Assembly: GCA_905479615.1 (NCBI GenBank)
Contig: CAJQNH010000002.1
Span: 1 to 26,048, forward strand
Source of the DNA: an uncultured Eudoraea sp.
Lineage (GTDB): Bacteria; Bacteroidota; Bacteroidia; Flavobacteriales; Flavobacteriaceae
DNA: 26,048 bases
Direction of reading: 5' to 3'
Below the pieces are notes generated by a model, which did no database searches, was not told where the DNA came from, and saw nothing but the letters and a program-made list of their open reading frames with translations. Shown here piece after piece: positions 1 through 7,503 of this stretch. Position numbers and translations under genes: made by a program. The first letter of the stretch is position 1, and every line of letters starts with the position of its first letter.

Positions 1-689
1 AATTCCGATTTTTGATTTTCCATTAGTTCTTTTGTTTTGAAAAAGGAATGAACCTTTACTCTTGCAATACCCGGGCTTCCACTGAAAAATGTAAACGGAA
101 AACGGCTTTTGTTGTCATAAAAGGTAATTGGAACTACAGGAATATTATGTGCTATTGCCATTTTAAAGGCTCCATCCTTAAATTCATCAAGTATTACGTC
201 CTCCTCGGGTACGCCACCTTCCGGAAAAATACAAATACTAAGGCCCTGATTTAATCTTTTCTGTGCTCTTCTATATACACCTGTCCTGCTTCGACTGTCT
301 TCTCTGTCGACAAGAATGCAGACACGTTTATAAAAAAATCCAAAAACAGGAATATTAACCAACTCTTTCTTACCTACAAAGACAAAGGGGTTCTTACTTG
401 TTTTTAACATCATCATAATGTCCAGCATGCTGGTATGATTTGCAACCAACATATAGCTTTGACCTTTTTCCAACCTTTGCTCGTAAGATATTCTTGGAAA
501 ACAAAACATCCCGTAAATAATGGTATTTGCCCATAAATTGCGTGCCAGCCAAAAAAATTGTGGATAAGTCCTTTCTGAAAGGGTTGTTAAGAGAAGTAGA
601 GGGAAAAAAACCAAAATTGGAAGACTAACGAGGATATAAAACCAAATACGATAGAGAATGTGCCCTAATTTTTCCAGAAGTAAGCGCAT
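1..689 (-). CDS. plsC: 1-acyl-sn-glycerol-3-phosphate acyltransferase (PlsC family), 3' end cut by window
   Basis: Probably transfers a fatty acyl group to lysophosphatidic acid to make phosphatidic acid at the inner membrane. I read 229 codons from the ATG at 687-689 to the window edge with no stop, so the C-terminus is missing. An N-terminal hydrophobic stretch (about residues 12-35) is followed by the acyltransferase HX4D motif NHTSMLD at 84-90 and the substrate-binding FPEGG at 155-159 (usually FPEGTR; the last two residues differ but this is common in the wider family). It is divergent from trpS. A TAnnTTTG box lies only 4 bases before the ATG. The family is clear; the acyl acceptor is not proven, and an ornithine-lipid or other lysophospholipid acyltransferase is possible. 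Confidence 0.9.
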   Translation of the reverse strand, partial: MRLLLEKLGHILYRIWFYILVSLPILVFFPLLLLTTLSERTYPQFFWLARNLWANTIIYGMFCFPRISYEQRLEKGQSYMLVANHTSMLDIMMMLKTSKNPFVFVGKKELVNIPVFGFFYKRVCILVDREDSRSRTGVYRRAQKRLNQGLSICIFPEGGVPEEDVILDEFKDGAFKMAIAHNIPVVPITFYDNKSRFPFTFFSGSPGIARVKVHSFFKTKELMENQKSE

Positions 690-693
690 AAAT

Positions 694-701
694 CAAAAAT
701 A
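694..701 (-). promoter_or_regulatory. Bacteroidetes -7 box upstream of the acyltransferase
   Basis: The minus strand reads TATTTTTG, an exact match to TAnnTTTG, the -7 element used by the Bacteroidetes primary sigma factor. It ends 4 bases before the ATG at 689, so the transcript would be almost leaderless. No convincing -33 element was found. Confidence 0.4.
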
Positions 702-731
702 ACAATTTTAGCAGGGTAATCGTATTTCTTT

Positions 732-739
732 TACTTTTG
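732..739 (+). promoter_or_regulatory. Bacteroidetes -7 box of trpS
   Basis: TACTTTTG is an exact match to TAnnTTTG, 19 bases before the trpS ATG, giving a predicted leader of roughly 12-16 bases. The box lies in the short divergent spacer between the acyltransferase gene and trpS. Confidence 0.6.
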
Positions 740-758
740 CCTCTGTAATATAAACAAA

Positions 759-1727
759 ATGGCAAGAATATTAACCGGCATACAAAGTACAGGAACTCCA
801 CACCTTGGAAATATCCTTGGAGCGATTATACCTGCAATCTATATGGCAAAAGATCGTGAAAATGACTCTTTCCTGTTTATTGCTGATATGCATTCCCTTA
901 CCCAAATAAAAAATGGCGTTGAGCTTAGACATAACACTTATGCAACCGCAGCAACCTGGCTTGCATTTGGGCTCGATATAGAAAGCACCGTGTTTTACAG
1001 ACAGAGCGATGTCCCGCAAGTAACGCAACTGGCATGGTATTTAAGCTGTTTTTATCCTTATCAACGACTAACCTTAGCCCATTCATTTAAAGACAAAGCA
1101 GACAGGCTAGAAGACGTTAACGCAGGGTTATTTACCTACCCCATGTTAATGGCTGCAGATATATTGTTATATGATGCTAATACTGTCCCGGTTGGTAAAG
1201 ATCAGTTACAACATATAGAAATGACACGAGATGTTGTATCGCGTTTTCACTCGCAATTGGGTGAGACTTTTGTAATGCCCGAGGCACAGGTCCAAAAAGA
1301 TACTATGTATATTCCAGGGACAGATGGAGCGAAAATGAGTAAAAGTAAGGGCAATTTAATAGATATTTTTCAGCCGGATAAAAAACTGCGCAAACAAGTG
1401 ATGAGTATTGTTACGGACAGTAAGTCTCTTGAAGACCCTAAAGACCCCGAAACGGATACCACTTTTTCATTATACCAAATTTTAGCCTCTGATGCCCAGA
1501 TTGCTAAAATGCGATCAAATTACTTAAATGGAAATTATGGCTATGGGCATGCCAAACAAGCTCTTTACGAATTAATCATTGAGAAGTTTAAAACTCCCCG
1601 TGATAAATTCAATTATTATATGAATCATCTCAATGAGGTGGATGATGCATTGTCAATAGGTGCTGAAAAAGCTAAAAAAGTGGCCGATACAGTTCTCGAA
1701 AGAGTTAGAAATAAAGTAGGGTATTAG
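759..1727 (+). CDS. trpS: Tryptophan--tRNA ligase
   Basis: Cytoplasmic class Ic aminoacyl-tRNA synthetase that charges tRNA(Trp) with tryptophan using ATP. The 322-residue length is normal for bacterial TrpRS. The HIGH-type signature is PHLGN at residues 14-18 and the KMSKS loop is present in full at 192-196, with the family sequence DILLYDA at about 134-140. The ATG at 759 gives the expected N-terminus (ARILTGIQSTG) and follows a TAnnTTTG box. It appears monocistronic: the next gene, dprA, is convergent, with a 159-bp spacer between. No tryptophan-responsive leader or T-box is visible, as the predicted leader is very short. Confidence 0.98.
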   Translation: MARILTGIQSTGTPHLGNILGAIIPAIYMAKDRENDSFLFIADMHSLTQIKNGVELRHNTYATAATWLAFGLDIESTVFYRQSDVPQVTQLAWYLSCFYPYQRLTLAHSFKDKADRLEDVNAGLFTYPMLMAADILLYDANTVPVGKDQLQHIEMTRDVVSRFHSQLGETFVMPEAQVQKDTMYIPGTDGAKMSKSKGNLIDIFQPDKKLRKQVMSIVTDSKSLEDPKDPETDTTFSLYQILASDAQIAKMRSNYLNGNYGYGHAKQALYELIIEKFKTPRDKFNYYMNHLNEVDDALSIGAEKAKKVADTVLERVRNKVGY

Positions 1728-1785
1728 ATTTTTGATAACCAACTAAGCGGTTTGTAAGTAAGTCTTTTACTGAAAGATCAAAAAT
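1728..1785. other. Dyad structure in the trpS/dprA convergent spacer
   Basis: ATTTTTGAT (1728-1736) starts right after the trpS stop and pairs perfectly with ATCAAAAAT (1777-1785). Between the arms two smaller hairpins can form: AACC/GGTT (1737-1752) and AGTAA/TTACT around the sequence GTCTT. The layout resembles a branched RNA and could end transcription from either side, but neither strand has a clean GC stem followed by a U tract. Function uncertain. Confidence 0.3.
1742..1755 (+). promoter_or_regulatory. TetR-operator-like motif, distant copy
   Basis: ACTAAGCGGTTTGT differs at one of 14 positions from ACTAAACGGTTTGT at 23898-23911, one of three related sites next to the TetR-family gene at 24273. 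Read as ACC-n-ACTAAG-n-GGT-nn-GTAA it also closely matches the palindromic site at 24104-24123. Here it lies between convergent genes with no obvious promoter to control, so its role is unknown and chance is not excluded. Confidence 0.3.
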
Positions 1786-1886
1786 TAATCTACAGTTTTA
1801 TTAGTGTATTTTATCGATGAACACCCTTATTAGGAGGTTTCAGCATCATAAATTTGAAACAAACAAACTGTCTGGTCTGATTTGAA

Positions 1887-2990
1887 CTAAATAGCTTCAT
1901 ACCGTTTCCCTGGTAAAGGCCGTATCATTCCTTTCATTTCCATATTCAAAAGACTTGATACTGTCTTAAATACAGGTAACTGACATTCCAAAGCAATTTG
2001 ATCTAACAATTGGCGCCCGTCTTTCTGCAAGAAAGAGTAGATTACCTTTTCATTTTCATCTAATTCTACAAAAAGTTGTTTTTGTACAGCGACAGTTTTA
2101 TGTTCTTCCAATTGCCAATTCATTAAATAAATCAGATCTGCAGCAGAAGTGAGCATATGCGCCTTTTGACCTTTAATAAGATTGTTGCATCCTAAACTAT
2201 ATTTATCTTCTATTCGCCCAGGTACAGCAAATACATCCCGATTATAGCTATTTGCAATATTAGCAGTTACAAGACTGCCGCCGCTTTCTGCAGATTCTAT
2301 AACAATTGTAGCCTCGCTTATCCCCGCAATAATTCTATTTCTTTTTAAAAAATTTTCCCGATCGGGATTACTTGAACTCCAAAATTCAGTCAAAAAACCC
2401 CCGTTCTTATTAATTTCTTCAACATACTTAAGGTGTGCTTTTGGATATATTTGATTTAATCCATGTGCCACACAGGCAATGGTCTGAAGGCCATTTTTTA
2501 AAGCAGCTCGTTGAGCACAAATATCAATTCCATATGCAAAGCCACTTATTATAACAGGGTCTAAGGGCGCTATATCCTCAATGAATTTTTCACAGAAAGC
2601 CCTGCCATAAGCAGTGCTATTACGTGTCCCCACGATACTGATTATTTTTTTATTCCCAAGTTTAATGTTCCCTTTTTTAAAAAGTAAGATCGGGCCGTCT
2701 ATACAGTGTTTAAGATAAGCAGGATAATTAGGGTCCATAAAATATGAATAGGATATTCCATTTTTAAGAATAAATTCATACTCAAGCTCTGCCGCAAGAA
2801 GATGTTTTCTATTGTGCAATCTGCTTAAGACCACAGACCCAATTCCTGAAATTTTTTCAAGATGTTGCCTTTTATCTGTAAAAATTGCAATTGGACTGCC
2901 ACAATGAGCTATCAGCTTTTTAGCTGTTATATCACCGATGTAAGGGATATTTTGCAGTCTTAGAACTGCAATTAACTCATCCTTAGTCAT
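1887..2990 (-). CDS. dprA: DNA-processing protein DprA (Smf family)
   Basis: Binds incoming single-stranded DNA and helps load RecA during natural transformation; acts in the cytoplasm. The 367 residues show the usual three-part layout: an N-terminal helix-hairpin-helix region (about 12-60, with PYIGD and SGIGS), a central Rossmann-like DprA domain (about 80-290), and a C-terminal winged-helix domain (about 305-365). Conserved DprA sequences include GTRNSTAYG from 121, SGFAYGID at 149-156, NFLKRNRIIAG at 213-223 and VPGR at 256-259. The ATG at 2990 gives a standard N-terminus. It is divergent from the HU/SPOR gene. No exact -7 box was found; two TAnTTTG variants with one base missing lie upstream. 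DprA is widespread in bacteria, so its presence alone does not prove competence. Confidence 0.97.
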   Translation of the reverse strand: MTKDELIAVLRLQNIPYIGDITAKKLIAHCGSPIAIFTDKRQHLEKISGIGSVVLSRLHNRKHLLAAELEYEFILKNGISYSYFMDPNYPAYLKHCIDGPILLFKKGNIKLGNKKIISIVGTRNSTAYGRAFCEKFIEDIAPLDPVIISGFAYGIDICAQRAALKNGLQTIACVAHGLNQIYPKAHLKYVEEINKNGGFLTEFWSSSNPDRENFLKRNRIIAGISEATIVIESAESGGSLVTANIANSYNRDVFAVPGRIEDKYSLGCNNLIKGQKAHMLTSAADLIYLMNWQLEEHKTVAVQKQLFVELDENEKVIYSFLQKDGRQLLDQIALECQLPVFKTVSSLLNMEMKGMIRPLPGKRYEAI

Positions 2991-3082
2991 TTATAAAATT
3001 TTTTAAGTTATTCACAAATTACACAAAATATTATGTTAATAAAAAGTTCTCTTCTCTAGTTTGAGACCCTCAAATTTTTCTC

Positions 3083-3090
3083 CATCTTTG
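3083..3090 (+). promoter_or_regulatory. Probable -7 box of the HU/SPOR gene
   Basis: CATCTTTG matches TAnnTTTG at 5 of 6 fixed positions and ends 5 bases before the ATG at 3096. The upstream in-frame GTG at 3090 overlaps this box, which favours the ATG as the start. Confidence 0.4.
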
Positions 3091-3095
3091 TGTTT

Positions 3096-4040
3096 ATGGG
3101 AATTGAGCACTACATTCAAGAACTTTTATACCGCTACAACTGCGTTGTAGTTCCTGATTTTGGTGCCTTTCTAACGCAAATGAAATCTGCAGTACTTCTA
3201 AAGTCAACCAATACCTTTTACCCTCCTTCAAAACGTATATCATTTAATGAACAATTATCCTCAAATGATGGTTTGTTGGTTTCATATATGGCCAATGCAG
3301 AAAACAAGTCATATGAGGAGATTTTGAAGCAAACCCTGGATGTTACAAAAACGTGGAGAGAACGATTACATTCCGGAGAGAGGCTGAAAATATCATCTAT
3401 AGGTGAATTATGGTTAAACAGGGAAGGTAAATTGCAATTTCAACCCTCTAATGAGGTAAATTATCTTACGTCTTCTTATGGTCTTTCATCTTTTGTGTCT
3501 CCAAATGTCACCCGTGAAAACCTTAAGGAACAAGTAGTTGAGTTAGAAGAAAAGATACCCTTTATTATTACCCCCGAACAACGGGAAAGAACTTCATTCA
3601 GGCCATATTTTAAGTATGCTGCTATCCTGTTATTAGCCCTGTCTACGGGTATGACAGCTTACCGGTATTATGGAGAAACGCTTAACAAGAAGCAACTCGT
3701 TATAGAGGAAGCCCAAACCCTTGTGTCTAAAAATATTCAGGAAGCAACATTCTTTAACTCAAAGCCACTTGAATTACCCGAACTTAAGCTTCATGTTACA
3801 AAAAAAAGTAAGGGTAATCACCATATAATTGCCGGAGCATTTAGAATTCGGGAAAATGCAGATAAGAAAGTTACGCAACTGCGTACCAAAGGCTATCATG
3901 CAACTTATCTAGGTGTTAATGATTATGGTTTACATCAGGTTACTTATGCCAGCTACGAAGACCCGGAAGAAGCTTTAAGTTTTCTAAAGAAAGTAAAGCG
4001 CACAGAATCACAAGACGCGTGGATGTTGTCTACAAAATAG
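3096..4040 (+). CDS. HU-CCDC81-like and SPOR domain membrane protein
   Basis: Predicted single-pass inner-membrane protein of 314 residues. The N-terminal part (about 1-130) resembles the prokaryotic HU/CCDC81-like tandem domain: it starts GIEHYIQELLYRYNCVVVPD, then FGAFLTQ, and ISSIGELWL near 99. A hydrophobic segment (about 172-190, YAAILLLALSTGMTAY) crosses the membrane. The C-terminal part (about 232-310) looks like a SPOR domain, which binds denuded peptidoglycan at division sites: HHIIAGAFRIRENADKKV, then YHATYL and a final DAWML. I chose the ATG at 3096 over the GTG at 3090 because the GTG lies in the probable -7 box. Its position between dprA and a thioesterase gene is, from memory, common in flavobacteria. 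The exact role is unknown; an envelope or cell-division function is inferred from the SPOR domain. Confidence 0.85.
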   Translation: MGIEHYIQELLYRYNCVVVPDFGAFLTQMKSAVLLKSTNTFYPPSKRISFNEQLSSNDGLLVSYMANAENKSYEEILKQTLDVTKTWRERLHSGERLKISSIGELWLNREGKLQFQPSNEVNYLTSSYGLSSFVSPNVTRENLKEQVVELEEKIPFIITPEQRERTSFRPYFKYAAILLLALSTGMTAYRYYGETLNKKQLVIEEAQTLVSKNIQEATFFNSKPLELPELKLHVTKKSKGNHHIIAGAFRIRENADKKVTQLRTKGYHATYLGVNDYGLHQVTYASYEDPEEALSFLKKVKRTESQDAWMLSTK

Positions 4041-4072
4041 TTTCTTTCTTTTTCTTCAATACAATTGCTGCG

Positions 4073-4080
4073 TATCTTTG
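4073..4080 (+). promoter_or_regulatory. Bacteroidetes -7 box of the thioesterase gene
   Basis: TATCTTTG is an exact match to TAnnTTTG, 14 bases before the ATG at 4095. It lies inside the longer reading frame that opens with TTG at 4065, so the gene should start at 4095. Confidence 0.6.
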
Positions 4081-4094
4081 AAAAAACTTTCCAT

Positions 4095-4610
4095 ATGCAG
4101 CCAAAAACACCCAGTGATTCAAGAACAATAATGACGGATATGGTTTTGCCCAGCGAAACTAATCCATTGAATAATCTTTTTGGTGGTGAACTATTGGCAC
4201 GCATGGACCGGGCTGCCAGTATAGCTGCAAGAAGACATAGCCGTCGCATTACTGTTACGGCATCTGTTAATCATGTTGCTTTTAACCGTTCTGTTCCATT
4301 GGGCAGTGTGGTTACGGTTGAGGCTAAAATATCCCGAACCTTTAGAACTTCAATGGAAGTTTATCTTGATGTCTGGATGGAAGATAGATTGAGCGGGGAG
4401 AGTACTAAAGCTAATGAAGCTATTTATACCTTTGTTGCTGTAGACGAAACTGGAAAACCAACTCAAGTTCCACCCATAATCCCCGAAACTGCATTGGAAT
4501 CTGAACGTTTTGAGGGCGCATTAAGAAGAAAACAACTCAGTTTAGTACTGGCTGGTAAAATGAAGCCAAATGATGCTACCGAACTCCGGGCATTATTTAT
4601 AGAAGAATAA
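4095..4610 (+). CDS. Acyl-CoA thioesterase (hotdog fold)
   Basis: Hydrolyses acyl-CoA to free fatty acid and CoA in the cytoplasm. With the ATG at 4095 it has 171 residues, the usual length for the YciA/BFIT-like single- or double-hotdog family. Typical family sequence is seen: NPLNNLFGGELLARMDRAAS from residue 23, ARRHSRR, and VTASVNHVAF from 54, ending with VPLGSVVTVEAK. In relatives the Asn/Gly and Asp in this region form the active site. The C-terminal 40 residues are charged and probably helical. Because the reading frame also opens at a TTG (4065), database entries may carry 10 extra residues; the -7 box at 4073-4080 argues against these. The gene converges on the aldo/keto reductase gene with a 22-bp gap. 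Substrate chain length cannot be told. Confidence 0.9.
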   Translation: MQPKTPSDSRTIMTDMVLPSETNPLNNLFGGELLARMDRAASIAARRHSRRITVTASVNHVAFNRSVPLGSVVTVEAKISRTFRTSMEVYLDVWMEDRLSGESTKANEAIYTFVAVDETGKPTQVPPIIPETALESERFEGALRRKQLSLVLAGKMKPNDATELRALFIEE

Positions 4611-4632
4611 ATTTATCCTGATATTTTCTTAT

Positions 4633-5469
4633 TTAGAAATCGAAATTATTGGGGTCCGGGCCATAACGCTGCCCTCTATCAAGACTATCCAAATTAGCCA
4701 TGTCCTCGGGGGTTAACTCAAAGTCGAAAATATCAGCATTTGCTAAAATTCTTTCCCGCTTCGACGATTTAGGTATGGTAATTACTCCCTTTTGTAAATC
4801 CCAGCGCAAGACTATTTGAGCAATGGTCTTGTTGTATTTATTTGCAATTTCTTTAAAGGTGTCTATTCCAAAAATCTTGCCTTGCATCATTGGAGACCAG
4901 GCTTCGTATTGAATATTTTTATCTGAACAAAAGTCCAAAAGGCTTTGTTGTACCAAATATGGGTGAAATTCCATCTGATTTACCATAGGAACTATATTTG
5001 CTGTGCCCAATAAATCTTCCAGGTGATGTTGCATAAAGTTACTTACTCCAATAGCTCTAACTCGTTTCTGCTTATAAAGATATTCCATGGCTTTCCAGGT
5101 ATCCTTATATTTTCCCACTACCGGCCAATGTGCCAAATAAAGATCTAGATATTCCAATCCCAGTCTATTAAGGCTTTTATCAAATGCCCTAAGTGTATTG
5201 TCATAGCCCTGATCTGAGTTCCAAACTTTACTCACAACAAAAATATCTTCCCTGGGCACATTACTTTCTTTTATTCCAACTCCTACCCCTTCTTCATTAT
5301 TATATATAGCTGCAGTATCTATATGACGATATCCTGCCTCCAATGCCCATTTTATAGCGTTTATTACCTCTTTCCCGTCTTCAGAAAGATAAACTCCTAA
5401 ACCGAAATATGGCATTTTAACTCCATTGTGTAAAGTAAAAGTCCCTTTAATATCAGTTATTGATCCCAT
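4633..5469 (-). CDS. Aldo/keto reductase
   Basis: Predicted NADPH-dependent oxidoreductase of the AKR superfamily (2,5-diketo-gluconate reductase-like branch), reducing aldehydes or ketones in the cytoplasm. It has 278 residues, forming one TIM barrel. The full catalytic tetrad is visible: Asp51, Tyr56 (HIDTAAIYNNEEGVG), Lys81 (VVSKVWN) and His114 (YLAHWPV). The cofactor-binding C-terminal part contains ITIPKSSKRERI. It is the last gene of the cluster starting with the flippase, 13 bp after the EnvC-like gene, and may be co-transcribed. The physiological substrate is not known, and nothing nearby suggests one. Confidence 0.92.
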   Translation of the reverse strand: MGSITDIKGTFTLHNGVKMPYFGLGVYLSEDGKEVINAIKWALEAGYRHIDTAAIYNNEEGVGVGIKESNVPREDIFVVSKVWNSDQGYDNTLRAFDKSLNRLGLEYLDLYLAHWPVVGKYKDTWKAMEYLYKQKRVRAIGVSNFMQHHLEDLLGTANIVPMVNQMEFHPYLVQQSLLDFCSDKNIQYEAWSPMMQGKIFGIDTFKEIANKYNKTIAQIVLRWDLQKGVITIPKSSKRERILANADIFDFELTPEDMANLDSLDRGQRYGPDPNNFDF

Positions 5470-5482
5470 ATTCTATTTATAA

Positions 5483-6712
5483 TTAAAGTCGGTAAATCCA
5501 CTCTTCAGGATTCAATCTTGTGGCATCCTTGTAGAGGTAAAATTTTAGCTGTGTCAGACCATTATACCGATTAGTATATATTTTTCCGAGCTCTTCTTTC
5601 AAGCTTACTTTATCGCCTTTTTTTACATACAAATCTGAAAGATTGTAATAGGTGCTTATAAAGTTTCCGTGTTTAATCTGAACACCTTTATTTCCTCCTG
5701 GTACCGCCAAAATTGCGATCACTTCCCCTTCAAAAACCGCACGGGCAGTAGCGCCTTCATCCGTTGCTATAATTACCCCATTACTCTGATGTTTAATGCC
5801 AGGATAAACAGCATCTTTATATATACCAAAACCCTGTTGTTTAATACCCTTTTCAACCGGCCAGATAAGATTTCCTTTATTCGCAGAAAAGTTATTTGCT
5901 ACCAGGGTCGCTTCCGGTGTTAAAACAAATTTATTTGATGTTACGCTTTTCCCCGCCTTCTTATTCGAGGCAGCTATAGCACTCCGGATTAATCGTTCTA
6001 TTTGTTGATCAATTTTTCGTGCTTCCTGTTTTTTCTTCTTAATCGCCGAGGCATAATTGCTCTCATTTTGTCGAATTGACTTCAATAGATTTTTTTGAGC
6101 TTTTATCTCATTCAGTAATTCACCTTTCGCCTTTAAATTCAGGGCCAACAAAACCTCTTTTTCTTTTCGTTGGTTGGTTAAATCATTGTTTAATTGAGTA
6201 AGTTCTTCGGTTTTCCTGACAATATCCTCCCCCTGCTCTTTTCTAAACTGAGTATATTGTTTCATATATTGTAATCTTTTAAAGGCCTGAAAAAAGTTTT
6301 CTGAAGACAAGAGAAACATTAACCTGCTTTGTTGAGATCTATTCTGATATGATTTTTGGATCATTGTGGCGTACTCTTCTTTCAAGGCTTCCAAATCTTC
6401 CCGAAGCTTGGAAATATTTCGAATATTGGCATTTATTTGCCTGTTAAGAAGGTTAGCTTGCTGATTAGTAACTCGGATCAATTGCTGCCTAACGTTAATT
6501 TTCTGGTCTAACACCTGCATTTGATCCAGAACAGTACCTTTTTGTTTTTTTTCTGCAAATAACAGTCTGTTTATATCCTCAATTTCCTTTTGCAGCTGTT
6601 CTCTCCTTGTTTCCAAGGCTTTCTGTTCGTTAGTCTGTCCAAATGCATTTGAACCCAGTAGCGCTAAAATAACAAATAGTATATATACAGGATATTGCTT
6701 TGCAATTCTCAT
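5483..6712 (-). CDS. EnvC-like murein hydrolase activator with degenerate LytM domain
   Basis: Probable periplasmic regulator of peptidoglycan amidases during daughter-cell separation. The 409 residues comprise a signal peptide (about 1-25, cleaved near SNAFGQ), a long coiled coil (about 28-250, rich in Glu, Lys and Gln), and a C-terminal LytM/M23-like domain (about 275-405). The zinc ligands of active M23 peptidases are not intact: the HxxxD region reads SNGVII (310-315), and the YxHL position reads YYNL (355-358), with Asn for His; His348 remains. This is the pattern of EnvC, which activates amidases and does not cut itself. The start is 1 bp from the DUF4292 stop, so translation is probably coupled. 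Often annotated simply as M23 family metallopeptidase. Confidence 0.88.
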   Translation of the reverse strand: MRIAKQYPVYILFVILALLGSNAFGQTNEQKALETRREQLQKEIEDINRLLFAEKKQKGTVLDQMQVLDQKINVRQQLIRVTNQQANLLNRQINANIRNISKLREDLEALKEEYATMIQKSYQNRSQQSRLMFLLSSENFFQAFKRLQYMKQYTQFRKEQGEDIVRKTEELTQLNNDLTNQRKEKEVLLALNLKAKGELLNEIKAQKNLLKSIRQNESNYASAIKKKKQEARKIDQQIERLIRSAIAASNKKAGKSVTSNKFVLTPEATLVANNFSANKGNLIWPVEKGIKQQGFGIYKDAVYPGIKHQSNGVIIATDEGATARAVFEGEVIAILAVPGGNKGVQIKHGNFISTYYNLSDLYVKKGDKVSLKEELGKIYTNRYNGLTQLKFYLYKDATRLNPEEWIYRL

Positions 6713-6713
6713 T

Positions 6714-7499
6714 TTACTTCAAAACTATTTCTTCAAATCCTTTTGGTATTTTATAGGGAAAATTCAATATTCTATTCAACTCTATATTCCTAAATTGTAT
6801 GGCAATATTGGTTATTTGGTCAGTATCAATTGCTGTAATCTGAATTTCCTCAGGTAAGATTTGGTTATTCTTTTCCTGATATGATTTGTAATAAATCTCT
6901 AATAGTCTCTTATTCCAGGGTTGAGATAACTGCTGTGTGGCAATTTTAAAATTTCTTGGTTCAATTAAGAATAGTGTTTTGAACAGATCGCCCACATTTT
7001 TAGGTTTAAGCTCATAGTATTCTTCCGTAGCAAGGGAAATATATTTCTCTGTCCGCAAATCAAATAGTGCCTCCCCCAGTAATAAATTCTGTACTTTGTT
7101 AAAATCTAATTCAGATCCCAATAACTTGCTCAAATAAGTGAAGTCTCCATCAAAATACTCATTTTGAAGTTTATTATAGAAGGTTACTCTTTTAGGGGTA
7201 ATTAATGCCTTGACAACGCCCAGAGGGGCACTCATCCAAATTGCATTATCCTTTTCCATTCTCAGGCTAACATTAAAGCTTTGAATGGCACCACCATCAT
7301 TGTACTCAACTTTCATCCTCCCGCTTATGGTCTTGAATTCTAATTGGTTTTTATAATGATTTTTGATTATTGCCTTGGTGGTAAGCTTTTTATCAACCTC
7401 GCTTGCTGTAACTACCTTGCTTGATTTGCAAGAGAAAGAAAGCATTGCCAGAACGGTAATTATGACCCATCTATTCCAACTATTGGTATTGCTTTTCAT
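6714..7499 (-). CDS. DUF4292 family lipoprotein
   Basis: Predicted lipoprotein of 261 residues. A hydrophobic signal (about 11-23) ends in a lipobox LSFSC, with the lipidated Cys at 24. The mature part is a beta-rich domain matching DUF4292 as I remember it (for example FKTISGRMKVEY near 55, and IWMSAPLGVVKALITP near 91). The overall form, a lipid-anchored chain with alternating strands, resembles outer-membrane lipoprotein carriers of the LolA/LolB type, but this is inference from form only. It lies between the TPR gene (4-bp gap) and the EnvC-like gene (1-bp gap), which suggests a shared envelope role. No enzymatic motif is seen. Confidence 0.85.
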   Translation of the reverse strand: MKSNTNSWNRWVIITVLAMLSFSCKSSKVVTASEVDKKLTTKAIIKNHYKNQLEFKTISGRMKVEYNDGGAIQSFNVSLRMEKDNAIWMSAPLGVVKALITPKRVTFYNKLQNEYFDGDFTYLSKLLGSELDFNKVQNLLLGEALFDLRTEKYISLATEEYYELKPKNVGDLFKTLFLIEPRNFKIATQQLSQPWNKRLLEIYYKSYQEKNNQILPEEIQITAIDTDQITNIAIQFRNIELNRILNFPYKIPKGFEEIVLK

Positions 7500-7503
7500 T
7501 CGA

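Noticed and set aside
48..254. Plus-strand 68-codon frame
   Set aside because: It lies opposite the acyltransferase gene, whose HX4D and FPEGG motifs are clear; a shadow frame.
4065..4094. Upstream TTG start adding 10 residues to the thioesterase
   Set aside because: The -7 box at 4073-4080 lies inside this stretch, and the ATG at 4095 gives the normal family length.
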